64,000 nt of DNA. Source: Pseudomonas petrae (lineage in GTDB: Bacteria; Pseudomonadota; Gammaproteobacteria; Pseudomonadales; Pseudomonadaceae). Made by a program: the position numbers and the translations under genes. The notes beneath the pieces are model-generated. The model was not told the DNA's origin, searched no databases, and saw only the letters and a program-made list of their open reading frames with translations. This document shows positions 45,901 through 52,919 of this stretch, in pieces (the first letter of the stretch is position 1; every line of letters begins with the position of its first letter). The DNA lies in assembly GCF_021728295.1 (NCBI RefSeq), contig NZ_JAKJXE010000013.1, positions 1-64,000 of the forward strand, read 5' to 3'.

Positions 45901-47595
45901 GATAAACCCCTGGTTGCGGTCTGGCAGCATGAATACGACGCTCTAAACAACCGCGTCGCGACCGTTCGCCCGGACGGTCACCGCGTCAGTTGGCTGACCT
46001 ACGGCAGCGGCCATCTGCTGGGATTGAGGCTCGACGAGCATGAACTGGTCAGCTACGAACGCGATGACCTGCACCGAGAGGTCGCCCGCCATCAAGGCAA
46101 CAGCTTGCTGCAAACCCAAAGCTGGGACCCAGCGGGACGCCTTCAAGAACAACTACTGGGCCGAGCAGACGACAAATCCACGCTCATAAAACGTGCCTAC
46201 ACCTACGACGCCGCCGGCCAACTCACCGACATCAATGACAGCCGTCGCGGCCAACTAAGTTATCGCTACGACCCGGTCAGCCGCCTGCTCGCCGCAACGA
46301 GCCGCCTGGGCACCGAAACCTTCGCCTTCGACCCTGCAAGCAACCTGCTCAACGACAGCGCCGCACCCGTCCGCCGTCCACTCGACCCCGAACCTGTCCG
46401 CCACAAACTGATCGATAACCTGCTGCGTGACTACGCTGGCAACCACTACGAGTACGACGAACGCGGCAACCAGACCGAGCGCTGGACCAACGGCTTGCGC
46501 AGTGAACTGCACTGGGATCTCTTTGATCGCCTCGTACACTTCTGCGATCCGCGCCTCACCGTCGACTTCGGCTACGACCCCCTTGGACGTCGCCTCTACA
46601 AACTCTCCAAAGCCCACTACAGGCCACGCCCCGAAGCCGGCACCGGCTGGAACGAAAACGAACACGCCCGCAAGCAACGCGAGCTTGGCTGCGGCTTCAC
46701 CCTGTACGGCTGGGATGGCGACAACCTCGCCTGGGAAAGCAGCCCGCCGCCATACGCTGGCGCACTCGGCCGAACCGTCCACTACATCCACGAGCCCGGC
46801 ACCTTTGTCCCGGTGGCCCAGGCCATCCGCCACGAAACCATCCGCCTCGTGAGCCAGCCGACCTACCAAGGTCGCTACAACTTCAAAGAAGACCCGCTGT
46901 GGACCTACAAACCCGTCGCACTGCCAATCGACGTCCTCGCCTGGTACCAATGCGACCACCTCGGCACGCCGCAGGAAATCACTGACCAAAACGGCAACAC
47001 CGCCTGGAGCGCCCAGTACAAAGCGTGGGGCGAAGCGCAAGAACAGCGTTCTGAACTCGCCCAACAGATCGGCCTGACCAACCCGATCCGGTTCCAAGGT
47101 CAGTACCACGACCACGAGACCGGCCTGCACTACAACCGCCATCGGTACTATGATCCAAGGGTCGGGCGGTTCATCAGTAAGGATCCGATTGGCTACAGTG
47201 GTGGGCTGAACCTCTACCACTACGTGCCAAATCCCACGGGTTGGATCGACCCGCTGGGACTTTCAGCTTCCTCAGATCTACCAAGAATGAAAGGTCGGAG
47301 CGTTGCCAGAGCAGGAGTAATGCTGGAAAGCGCCGGATTCTCAAAAATAAAGGATAACGGTGTGAATGAAATGTGGACTCATAAGGACGGATCCGAGGTG
47401 CGAGTCCACAAATACGGCAACCAGAACCCTTGCCGCTACAAGTCAGGTAACAATGCGCACATACACAAAGAGGACCCATCTGAAAACCAGCTTGACGATC
47501 AAGGGGAGATAACAACCAATCCAGACAAGTACCATATTGGTATTCGTAACCCTAAAGATTTACCTATCGTCCGGGGGAGGCCACACGGACTATGA
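42928..47595 (+). CDS. Rhs-family polymorphic toxin
   Basis: The 1555-residue protein starts at TTG with GGAG eight bases upstream. Residues 1-350 are a helical N-terminal region with hydrophobic parts (SAAGFLPVVGNIMALVDAL, then VSLGINLIGVLPTPPTMAAA). Near 350-390 is a DUF6531-like segment (CACASTAHSISFAMGSESV). From about 480 to 1400 are YD repeats such as YRYDQLSNLTEHTRADHSV. The conserved shell end is GRFISKDPIGYSGGLNLYHY, then DPLGL. The last 110 residues (1446-1555) are the toxin tip, with HKYGNQNPCRYKSGNNAHIH and PDKYHIGIRNP, His-rich and nuclease-like, family not recognised. It lacks a PAAR domain and is probably delivered by type VI secretion. The stop overlaps the immunity start. Confidence 0.92.
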   Translation: MANPAVTSGSDANNEPQVAIVPLDLIQLEDVGAGAANVDAWLQDISGGVVSLERIKSAAGFLPVVGNIMALVDALNDIVRLATSEKRDPLDWVSLGINLIGVLPTPPTMAAARMSLRPTLFLVRQEMRQAGKMVLGDSLIEVLIGHLNADIIGTLDDFLTQAQTKLAGILDDAGKLGEGVLNEIAKGLESVINGDLDAEGNLIEAVQLISEGRKQWDYDPKGAISNIFIAVADVYIAAGQKIVNGTVEHLVPEALKDPVRRQAKALRAMGSELRTQINRLADPGAQHSIGSLLQMLAGAVVSWRSRNGHGQAFNIKPGVVNQAKRRAGEGKLEVVQHERPAKGRPNEQKNCACASTAHSISFAMGSESVSHTDFSLPGPFPIEWTRTYCSSLDAYDHDVVGARWITPFTTRFDLVGDGLVFHDADGRSHEFPLPKVKLFHFNAIENLTVVRLSKDRLVLMRGLEHRETYVRRGDRFVLINKVLPNGAGVMLHYEHRHGGDSVLSELVTYSEKDVNKFHLRLGTLVDDQGRLTGLWEVRDGDVKRQLCAYQYDDSGDLVLAQDENGAAWRYQYQNHLITRYTDRTNRGLNLQWQGTGSDAKAVREWADDGSFDTRLAWDENIRLTYVTDALGHETRHYYDSLGYTYRICHADGRSEWFFRDAAKNIIRHVHTDGSTDRYRYDQLSNLTEHTRADHSVINYAYDDKSHLIKISDGEGGLWKRDYDLRGNLVEAIDPLENTTEYAYNKFGLPTSIKDANGNTKALAYNDAGQLVKYTDCSGKVSSWEYDDRGQMVRFTDPAGHSTTYEYKLGQLVLIKHPDKTEERFSRDAEGRLLAHSDGLERCTTWRYTAAGFITERVDAAEQTLRYRWDKLGRLVALENENERRAHFHYDPVGRLLEERGFDGRSTRYQYDPETGRLAETINGQRTIALTFDPMGRLTERRATLGEKSQSETFAYDGNGHLVMATNAASRLQRFHDPAGNLLREHQHYSNLDKPLVAVWQHEYDALNNRVATVRPDGHRVSWLTYGSGHLLGLRLDEHELVSYERDDLHREVARHQGNSLLQTQSWDPAGRLQEQLLGRADDKSTLIKRAYTYDAAGQLTDINDSRRGQLSYRYDPVSRLLAATSRLGTETFAFDPASNLLNDSAAPVRRPLDPEPVRHKLIDNLLRDYAGNHYEYDERGNQTERWTNGLRSELHWDLFDRLVHFCDPRLTVDFGYDPLGRRLYKLSKAHYRPRPEAGTGWNENEHARKQRELGCGFTLYGWDGDNLAWESSPPPYAGALGRTVHYIHEPGTFVPVAQAIRHETIRLVSQPTYQGRYNFKEDPLWTYKPVALPIDVLAWYQCDHLGTPQEITDQNGNTAWSAQYKAWGEAQEQRSELAQQIGLTNPIRFQGQYHDHETGLHYNRHRYYDPRVGRFISKDPIGYSGGLNLYHYVPNPTGWIDPLGLSASSDLPRMKGRSVARAGVMLESAGFSKIKDNGVNEMWTHKDGSEVRVHKYGNQNPCRYKSGNNAHIHKEDPSENQLDDQGEITTNPDKYHIGIRNPKDLPIVRGRPHGL

Positions 47596-47936
47596 GCTAT
47601 GAATTCAGATTAGTATTCGCGGACTCGCTTTCAGCTCGCAATGTCCTTGACTCGGTAAAAACCAGTACGGCATACATTGGTGGAGCTGGTGAATGTATTT
47701 ACTTAAAAGAACTGAGTGTGAAAAGTGAAGCGGCTTATGATGCGAGACTAACACTAGAGGGCTCTAATTCGCTCTGGCTCGAAGTAGGCTTTCGATCCCC
47801 TAATTTGTACGAGTTGCTGAGGGCTGCAGTTGGCACCAAACAATACAGATGCTTAGAGGGTGGGGAACAAGATGATGAAGTTCCGTTATATAAGGCCTTT
47901 CGTCTTAAGCATCCTCCAACAGTACAAAGGAGCTAA
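47592..47936 (+). CDS. Probable immunity protein for the Rhs toxin
   Basis: The ATG lies inside the Rhs stop (ATGA), so translation is coupled. The 114-residue product has no signal peptide, so a cytoplasmic toxin target fits. It contains VFADSLSARNVLDSVKTSTA and FRSPNLYELLRAAVGTKQYR. The AT-rich composition contrasts with the GC-rich Rhs body and agrees with that of the toxin tip, as expected of an exchanged toxin-immunity cassette. The family is not recognised; the role is inferred from position. Confidence 0.75.
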   Translation: MSYEFRLVFADSLSARNVLDSVKTSTAYIGGAGECIYLKELSVKSEAAYDARLTLEGSNSLWLEVGFRSPNLYELLRAAVGTKQYRCLEGGEQDDEVPLYKAFRLKHPPTVQRS

Positions 47937-47961
47937 AGGGGACGGACCCCTTTAACTCCTT

Positions 47962-48034
47962 GAATTCGCCGAACAAGTCGGCCTGACCAATCCGATCCGA
48001 TTCCAGGGTCAATACCACGACCACGAAACCGGCC
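47962..48034 (+). pseudogene. Displaced Rhs core fragment
   Basis: This stretch encodes EFAEQVGLTNPIRFQGQYHD followed by HETG and closely repeats the end of the Rhs shell at about 47062-47134. It has no start, no tip and no continuing frame. It is the scar of an earlier Rhs tip replaced by the present cassette, or of a recombination donor. Confidence 0.75.
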
Positions 48035-48195
48035 AGCACTCACCAAGGAGCTCAAATCAACCGTTCGCTGGCCGCTCCAATTTACATAAACAAAAAGGAA
48101 CAGCTTCTTTAATTTTCGTTAATTATTGATCCAATTGGGAGATTCATTCGCCTCAAATCTAACCACAACCAATTAACACCCTAAGCTTTCACCCT

Positions 48196-49206
48196 ATGAG
48201 ATATTGCATGCTTACCTATAAACTCGACTTCAACTTCTACACAGCCTGCGCCCTGGCCTTCGCCTTACTCTCGGGCTCAGCTATGGCCCAAGGTGTACCG
48301 GAGAAGGATCTAGCCCGTCAACTAGACAATGCGGTGATGGAATACGCTTACTCTAAGGACGCCGCAGACCTGGCTACCGTCAATACATTGCTAGCGAGCG
48401 GCGCACGACCGGACACTAAGATTTTGTGGCATGCAACCTATTACCAACGGCCTGATCTGGTTGATCGCCTACTTGAATTTCCTATTGATGTGAACCGTAC
48501 CCTTGATACCAGCGGAGAAACCGTCCTGCTAACTGCACTTAGGCACGGCAAAGACCCTCAAGTATCACAGGATGAATTAAAAATCGTGGAGAGTCTGCTC
48601 AAGGCCGGCGCCAATCCTAATGTTATTGCGCATGCGGGAACGACTACACCACTCAAAGCGGCACTCGAAGCACAGCGATTTCCCCAGCCGGAGCTCGTCA
48701 AAATGTTGCTGCATTACGGTGCTGACCCCAAGCTTTTGAGTCCTCAGCGGTTCTCCCCGCTGATGGGTAAAGGGGCTACCAATATTGAAGTCATCAAACT
48801 GTTGATCGCAGCCGGCACCGATCCTTATGGTGTCAGCAAGGTTGCTTCAACCCCACTCCATTATGTCTGTACGCGATCTTTTGAGCTGAACGATCAGCCG
48901 GATCCGCAAGCTGCAGAGCGCATAGCCCTATTACACAAAAAAGGAACCTCGATTGATGCACTTCCACCACAAGAGAAGCCGTGGCCCATTGGTACGCCGT
49001 TGGCGGAAAACTCGATGAGCCGTAACCCCGATTGTATTAAAGCGCTAATGGACGCCGGGGCCAGCAAAGATGCACCGGCCTTCACGCCAGAATATGTGGC
49101 TAAATTTCCAGAACTGAAGGGTCAAACGGTCCGCGAGCACGTACTCAAATCAGCCAAGAGCTCACCAATCCTGTATTCCGAGGCTGTTTTAAAACTATTT
49201 GAATGA
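48196..49206 (+). CDS. Exported ankyrin-repeat protein
   Basis: The 336-residue product has a signal peptide (FYTACALAFALLSGSAMA, cut before QGVPE). Ankyrin-type repeats follow, such as VNTLLASGARPDTKILWHAT, ETVLLTALRHGKDPQ, KIVESLLKAGANPNVIAHAG, LVKMLLHYGADPKLL and VIKLLIAAGTDPYGVSKVAS. It sits in the variable region just after the Rhs scar. A periplasmic immunity or envelope-protection role is possible, by position only. The ATG at 48208 is an alternative start. Base composition is more AT-rich than the chromosome around it. Confidence 0.8.
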   Translation: MRYCMLTYKLDFNFYTACALAFALLSGSAMAQGVPEKDLARQLDNAVMEYAYSKDAADLATVNTLLASGARPDTKILWHATYYQRPDLVDRLLEFPIDVNRTLDTSGETVLLTALRHGKDPQVSQDELKIVESLLKAGANPNVIAHAGTTTPLKAALEAQRFPQPELVKMLLHYGADPKLLSPQRFSPLMGKGATNIEVIKLLIAAGTDPYGVSKVASTPLHYVCTRSFELNDQPDPQAAERIALLHKKGTSIDALPPQEKPWPIGTPLAENSMSRNPDCIKALMDAGASKDAPAFTPEYVAKFPELKGQTVREHVLKSAKSSPILYSEAVLKLFE

Positions 49207-49318
49207 CAGTCTCCCAGCCGAGTGGCGCATTTCAGTCTGACCGGGACGCCCTTTTTTAGATTTTATACACGCGACCATCGACCTTGACTGACCATCGCCC
49301 ACCCCCACTCCAAAACGC

Positions 49319-49347
49319 AAAAAGCCCCGAAAAATCGGGGCTTTTTC
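49319..49347. terminator. Bidirectional rho-independent terminator
   Basis: AAAGCCCCGA and TCGGGGCTTT pair around AAAA, with A-run and T-run flanks. It lies between the ankyrin gene and the convergent symporter gene. Confidence 0.88.
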
Positions 49348-49374
49348 ACTACGCCATTCAGCGAATAAACACCC

Positions 49375-50373
49375 TCAAGGATCAACCTGCGCCATCAACT
49401 CCACCACCGGCTCCGTCCGCTTCGCATACCGCTGAGCCACCACCGCGCAGACCATCAGTTGAATCTGGTGAAACAGCATCAGCGGCAAAATCAGCAGCCC
49501 GATCGTGCTCCCCGCAAACAGCACTTGCGCCATTGGCACGCCGGTCGCCAGGCTTTTCTTCGAGCCGCAGAACAGGATGGTGATGCGGTCTTCCTGGTTG
49601 AAGCCGAACAGCTTGGACAGCAGGGTCGCGGCCACGAGCACCAGCGTCAGCAGCAGGCAGCACACCACCACCAGCCCTGCCAAATCCCAGACCGGTGTTT
49701 TCTGCCAGATGCCTTCATTCACGGCCTCGCTAAACGCGCCGTAGACCACCAGCAGGATTGAGCCCTGATCGACGAATTTCAGCCAGTTCTTGTTGCGTCC
49801 GACCCAGGCGCCAATCCAGCGCCGCAGGATCTGGCCGGCAATGAACGGCAGCAGCAATTGCACGCTGATCTTCACGATCGCATCAAGGGTCGAGCCGCCT
49901 TCGCCGTGGACGTTCAGCAACAGCGTAACCAGCAGCGGCGTCAGGAATATCCCGAACAGGCTGGAGGCCGCCGCGCTGCATATCGCCGCCGGAATATTGC
50001 CGCGCGCCAGTGAAGTGAAGGCGATCGCCGACTGCACCGTCGCGGGCAGCGCACACAGGTACAGAATGCCCATGTACAGGTCTTTGCCGATCAGCGGCGA
50101 CAGCACGGGTTTGAGTGCCAGACCGAGCAAGGGGAACAGGACGAATGTCAGCCCGGACACCAGCAGGTGCAGACGCCAGTGCCCTGCTCCGGCGATGATC
50201 GATTCGCGGGACAGTTTGGCGCCGTGAAGAAAGAACAGCAGCGCGATGGCGATGTTGGTCAGCCAGCCGAAGCCAACGGCCACTTGCCCAGTGGCCGGCA
50301 GGAAGCTGGCGATGATCACCACCGTGATCAGCATGAGGGTGAAGTTGTCGGGGAGAAAACGGGGGCGGGTCAT
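49375..50373 (-). CDS. Bile acid:sodium symporter-like membrane protein (SBF-like)
   Basis: The 332-residue protein has about ten helices. The SBF-like family signatures are ALLFFLHGAKLSRESIIAGA, then LCALPATVQSAIAFTSLARG with NIPAAICSAAASSLFGIFLT, and ILFCGSKKSLATGVPMAQVL. It belongs to the bacterial YfeH-like group, whose substrate is not known. The start is set at the ATG at 50373; one three codons earlier is equally possible. Confidence 0.9.
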   Translation of the reverse strand: MTRPRFLPDNFTLMLITVVIIASFLPATGQVAVGFGWLTNIAIALLFFLHGAKLSRESIIAGAGHWRLHLLVSGLTFVLFPLLGLALKPVLSPLIGKDLYMGILYLCALPATVQSAIAFTSLARGNIPAAICSAAASSLFGIFLTPLLVTLLLNVHGEGGSTLDAIVKISVQLLLPFIAGQILRRWIGAWVGRNKNWLKFVDQGSILLVVYGAFSEAVNEGIWQKTPVWDLAGLVVVCCLLLTLVLVAATLLSKLFGFNQEDRITILFCGSKKSLATGVPMAQVLFAGSTIGLLILPLMLFHQIQLMVCAVVAQRYAKRTEPVVELMAQVDP

Positions 50374-50503
50374 CTGCGTCATCCGAAGGTGCCAGGAACA
50401 TGCCCGCCACTTTAGCGCGCAATGTACCTGCCGACTAACGCCAATATGTCGATCAATAGCGGCTAACGGACACTTCGGACGATCTGGACCTACCGATGAC
50501 CTA

Positions 50504-50530
50504 TTCCCGGCTAAAGCCGGTCCCACTAGA
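50504..50530. repeat. Single CCCGGCTAAAGCCGG repeat unit
   Basis: TTCCCGGCTAAAGCCGGTCC at 50504 is one unit of the palindromic repeat that forms arrays at 51047-51305 and 62404-63127. It lies in the 200-base gap before the symporter gene. Confidence 0.7.
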
Positions 50531-50579
50531 AGCAGCGGGAGCAGCTTGCCGGACGTTGCGTCCACAAGCGGCTCAGCGA

Positions 50580-50825
50580 TTAATCCGGGTTATGCCAGGC
50601 CAGACCGCCCTGAATCACGCGCATCACGGTCACGCGACGCTGACCGGGATTATCGGCAATGAGCCGGGACAAGGCGGCTTGCCACTTCAGTATGTCTTTC
50701 TCTTTCGACAGCATCATCAGTTGTTCCCAGCCCATCGGGCCACGGGGGCCAGCCTGCGTAGCGGCTTTCTCGGGACTGTCTTCGCGTTTCAAGAGGTTTG
50801 CTGCAATTTCCGAGAGAGTACTCAT
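50580..50825 (-). CDS. Small hypothetical protein
   Basis: The ATG at 50825 has GGAG ten bases upstream. The 81-residue product starts MSTLSEIAANLLKREDSPEK and continues with GWEQLMMLSKEKDILKWQAA, predicted helical and charged. The frame extends 39 codons further upstream without a good start. The family is not recognised. Confidence 0.5.
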   Translation of the reverse strand: MSTLSEIAANLLKREDSPEKAATQAGPRGPMGWEQLMMLSKEKDILKWQAALSRLIADNPGQRRVTVMRVIQGGLAWHNPD

Positions 50826-51046
50826 GGCCGGCTCCTGGCATGCGCGTCGTAGAGCATGCCGATTCAAAACTAAAGGTGATTTCAGGAGTGCCTTCGCGCC
50901 AATTTTCTGTGATCGAGGCCGCCTGTAGCAGGGATGTAGCAAAGTTCAGACCAAGAGAGATATTGCCACCCGTTATTCATTTCCCCCCCTCAACGCTGTC
51001 CGGGAAAGACAGGGCTGATCACCCTGAGTTTTGCAGTGTGGCGGCC

Positions 51047-51305
51047 GACGTTTTCCCGGCTAAAGCCGGTCCTACTAATCACGCGCAGTCCTACAGTGGG
51101 ACCGGCTTCAGCCGGGAAGAGGCCAGTCGGATCACCCTGAGTTTTGCAGTGTGGCCCCCGACGTCTTCCCGGCTAAAGCCGGTCCGACTAATCACGCGCA
51201 GTCCTCCAGTGGGACCGGCTTCAGCCGGGAAGAGGCCAGTCGGATCACCCTCGATTTTGCAGCGTCTCGCCAATGCCTTCCCGGCTAAAGCCGGTCCTAC
51301 TGAAT
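51047..51305. repeat. Array of CCCGGCTAAAGCCGG / CCGGCTTCAGCCGGG repeats
   Basis: The gap of about 600 bases between the 81-residue gene and the SOS box carries three CCCGGCTAAAGCCGGTC units alternating with inverted GGGACCGGCTTCAGCCGGG units. A common filler (GATCACCCTGAGTTTTGCAG) recurs between them. No gene is seen here. Confidence 0.85.
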
Positions 51306-51382
51306 CCACAAAAATCGCCGCCCATGCGCGTCGGTCGGTCTTCCCGCCGAAGCAGTTGACCCCTCCCGGCAGAGCCGCTTAA

Positions 51383-51398
51383 CTGTATATACATACAG
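51383..51398 (+). promoter_or_regulatory. LexA (SOS) box
   Basis: CTGT-ATATACAT-ACAG is a perfect match to the CTGT-N8-ACAG operator. It lies 24 bases before the small frame at 51422 and about 160 before umuC, so it should make the polymerase gene DNA-damage inducible. Confidence 0.9.
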
Positions 51399-51421
51399 CT
51401 AACGAAAAGCAGGGCTTCACC

Positions 51422-51574
51422 ATGAACGTCGTTTTTCCAGGTTTTTCCGCTATTCCCTATGGCCTACGCCCCACGTCAGGCCGTCCAGCCGCCCTGCCCC
51501 GGGCCTGCACTCGCCGCCCGCCGATGAATCCAGTCACTGCCCGGTTCAGCGTGGGCCATCATGATTCCGTATGA
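51422..51574 (+). CDS. Short frame between the SOS box and umuC, possible umuD remnant
   Basis: An ATG 24 bases after the LexA box starts a 50-residue frame (MNVVFPGFSAIPYGLRPTSG and onward) that ends overlapping the first codons of umuC. It occupies the place of umuD/rulA, but I see no S24 protease motifs and no catalytic Ser or Lys. It could be a remnant of umuD or a leader that couples translation into umuC. Confidence 0.35.
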   Translation: MNVVFPGFSAIPYGLRPTSGRPAALPRACTRRPPMNPVTARFSVGHHDSV

Positions 51575-52841
51575 GCGCACCTTCGCGCTGATCGACTGCA
51601 ACAGTTTCTACGCCAGCTGCGAACGGGTCTTCCGCCCGGATCTGATAAGGACGCCCATCGTCGTGCTGTCCAACAACGACGGCTGCGTCATCGCGCGCAG
51701 CCACGATGCCAAGCCGTTCGTGAAAATGGGCGCGCCCTATTATCAGATCAAGGACGACCTGCGCCGTGCCGGGGTGGTGGCGTTCAGCAGCAATTACGCG
51801 TTGTACGGCGATATCAGTGAGCGTGTGATGACGATCATCGAGTCGATGGTGCCGGCGCTTGAGGTGTACAGCATCGACGAAGCATTCGCCGAGCTGACCG
51901 GCATCCCCGGCGACCTGAAACAGTTTGGCCGGGGCATTCGCGAGCGGCTGATCAAATGCACCGGCATCCCGGTGGGCGTGGGCATTGCGCGGACCAAGAC
52001 GCTGGCCAAACTCGCCAATCACACCGCCAAGCGGCTGTCACACATCACCGGCGGCGTCGTCGATTTGAGCGATCCGTTCAAACGCGACTGGACCCTGCGC
52101 AACACCCATGTCGGCGAGGTCTGGGGAGTCGGCAAACGCATGAGGGCGCACCTCGAAGGCATGGGCATCAAGACGGCGATGGACCTGGCCCGGGCCGACC
52201 CGTGGACCTTGCGCAAGACCTTCAGCGTGGTCATCGAAAAGACCGCCCGCGAGCTGGCCGGCACGCCGTGCCTGGAGCTGGAAGACGTCACGCCGCCGAA
52301 ACAGGAAATCTGCTGCAGCCGAATGTTTGGCGCACGGGTCACCGACATCGAACCGATTAAAGAGGCGGTCGCGACCTACACCCAGCGCGCCGCCGAAAAG
52401 CTTCGGGCGCAGAACTCGCTGTGCAAGAAGATCCGCGTCAGCATCCGCACCGGGATGTTCAACCCCGAGGAGGTCAAGTACGCCAACGCCGCATTGGTGG
52501 AACTGCCCTACCCCACCAACGACGTGCGCCTGATGACCAAGGCGGCGACCGAAGCGGTCAATCGGCTGTTCCGGCCGGGCTTCAAATACAGCAAGGCCGA
52601 AGTGCTGTTGATGGATTTGCGCCACCCGGGCGAATTCACCGATGACCTGTTCGCCCATTCGCAACCCACCGACGCCGGCAAGGTGATGGAGGTGCTTGAT
52701 GAAATCAACACGCGATGGGGGCGGGGCACACTGCGCTCGGCCAGCGTCCCGGCCGCGCCGGAATGGGCCATGCGCCGAGACCTGATGAGCAGCAGTTACA
52801 CGACGCGGGTTGATCAATTGTGGACGGTGAAAGCGAACTGA
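51561..52841 (+). CDS. umuC: UmuC/RulB-type Y-family DNA polymerase V catalytic subunit
   Basis: The 426-residue product has the Y-family core: FALIDCNSFYASCERVFRPD with the metal Asp, VVLSNNDGCVIARSHDAK, and YSIDEAFAELTGI with the catalytic Asp-Glu. The DUF4113-like UmuC C-terminus is present with RWGRGTLRSASVPAAPEWAM. It carries out error-prone lesion bypass, normally with UmuD'. In P. syringae rulAB is the equivalent. Here the partner gene is missing. A type III effector gene starts 78 bases after the stop. Confidence 0.93.
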   Translation: MIPYERTFALIDCNSFYASCERVFRPDLIRTPIVVLSNNDGCVIARSHDAKPFVKMGAPYYQIKDDLRRAGVVAFSSNYALYGDISERVMTIIESMVPALEVYSIDEAFAELTGIPGDLKQFGRGIRERLIKCTGIPVGVGIARTKTLAKLANHTAKRLSHITGGVVDLSDPFKRDWTLRNTHVGEVWGVGKRMRAHLEGMGIKTAMDLARADPWTLRKTFSVVIEKTARELAGTPCLELEDVTPPKQEICCSRMFGARVTDIEPIKEAVATYTQRAAEKLRAQNSLCKKIRVSIRTGMFNPEEVKYANAALVELPYPTNDVRLMTKAATEAVNRLFRPGFKYSKAEVLLMDLRHPGEFTDDLFAHSQPTDAGKVMEVLDEINTRWGRGTLRSASVPAAPEWAMRRDLMSSSYTTRVDQLWTVKAN

Positions 52842-52863
52842 GCCTTACGCTTGATGCGCCAAC

Positions 52864-52892
52864 GGAACCGTAGCCCCGAAGAGCGCCACACA
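52864..52892 (+). promoter_or_regulatory. hrp box (HrpL promoter) of the effector gene
   Basis: GGAACC at 52864-52869, sixteen bases, then CCACACA at 52886-52892. This is an exact match to the HrpL consensus GGAACC-N16-CCACNNA. The start codon ATG is at 52920, 27 bases downstream. Confidence 0.93.
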
Positions 52893-52919
52893 GGGTCTTT
52901 GTCTGGGGAAGCCTTCGTT

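Noticed and set aside
51047..51305. Regular short repeats considered as a CRISPR array
   Set aside because: Units are palindromes in alternating orientation with repeated, not unique, spacers, and no cas gene is near.
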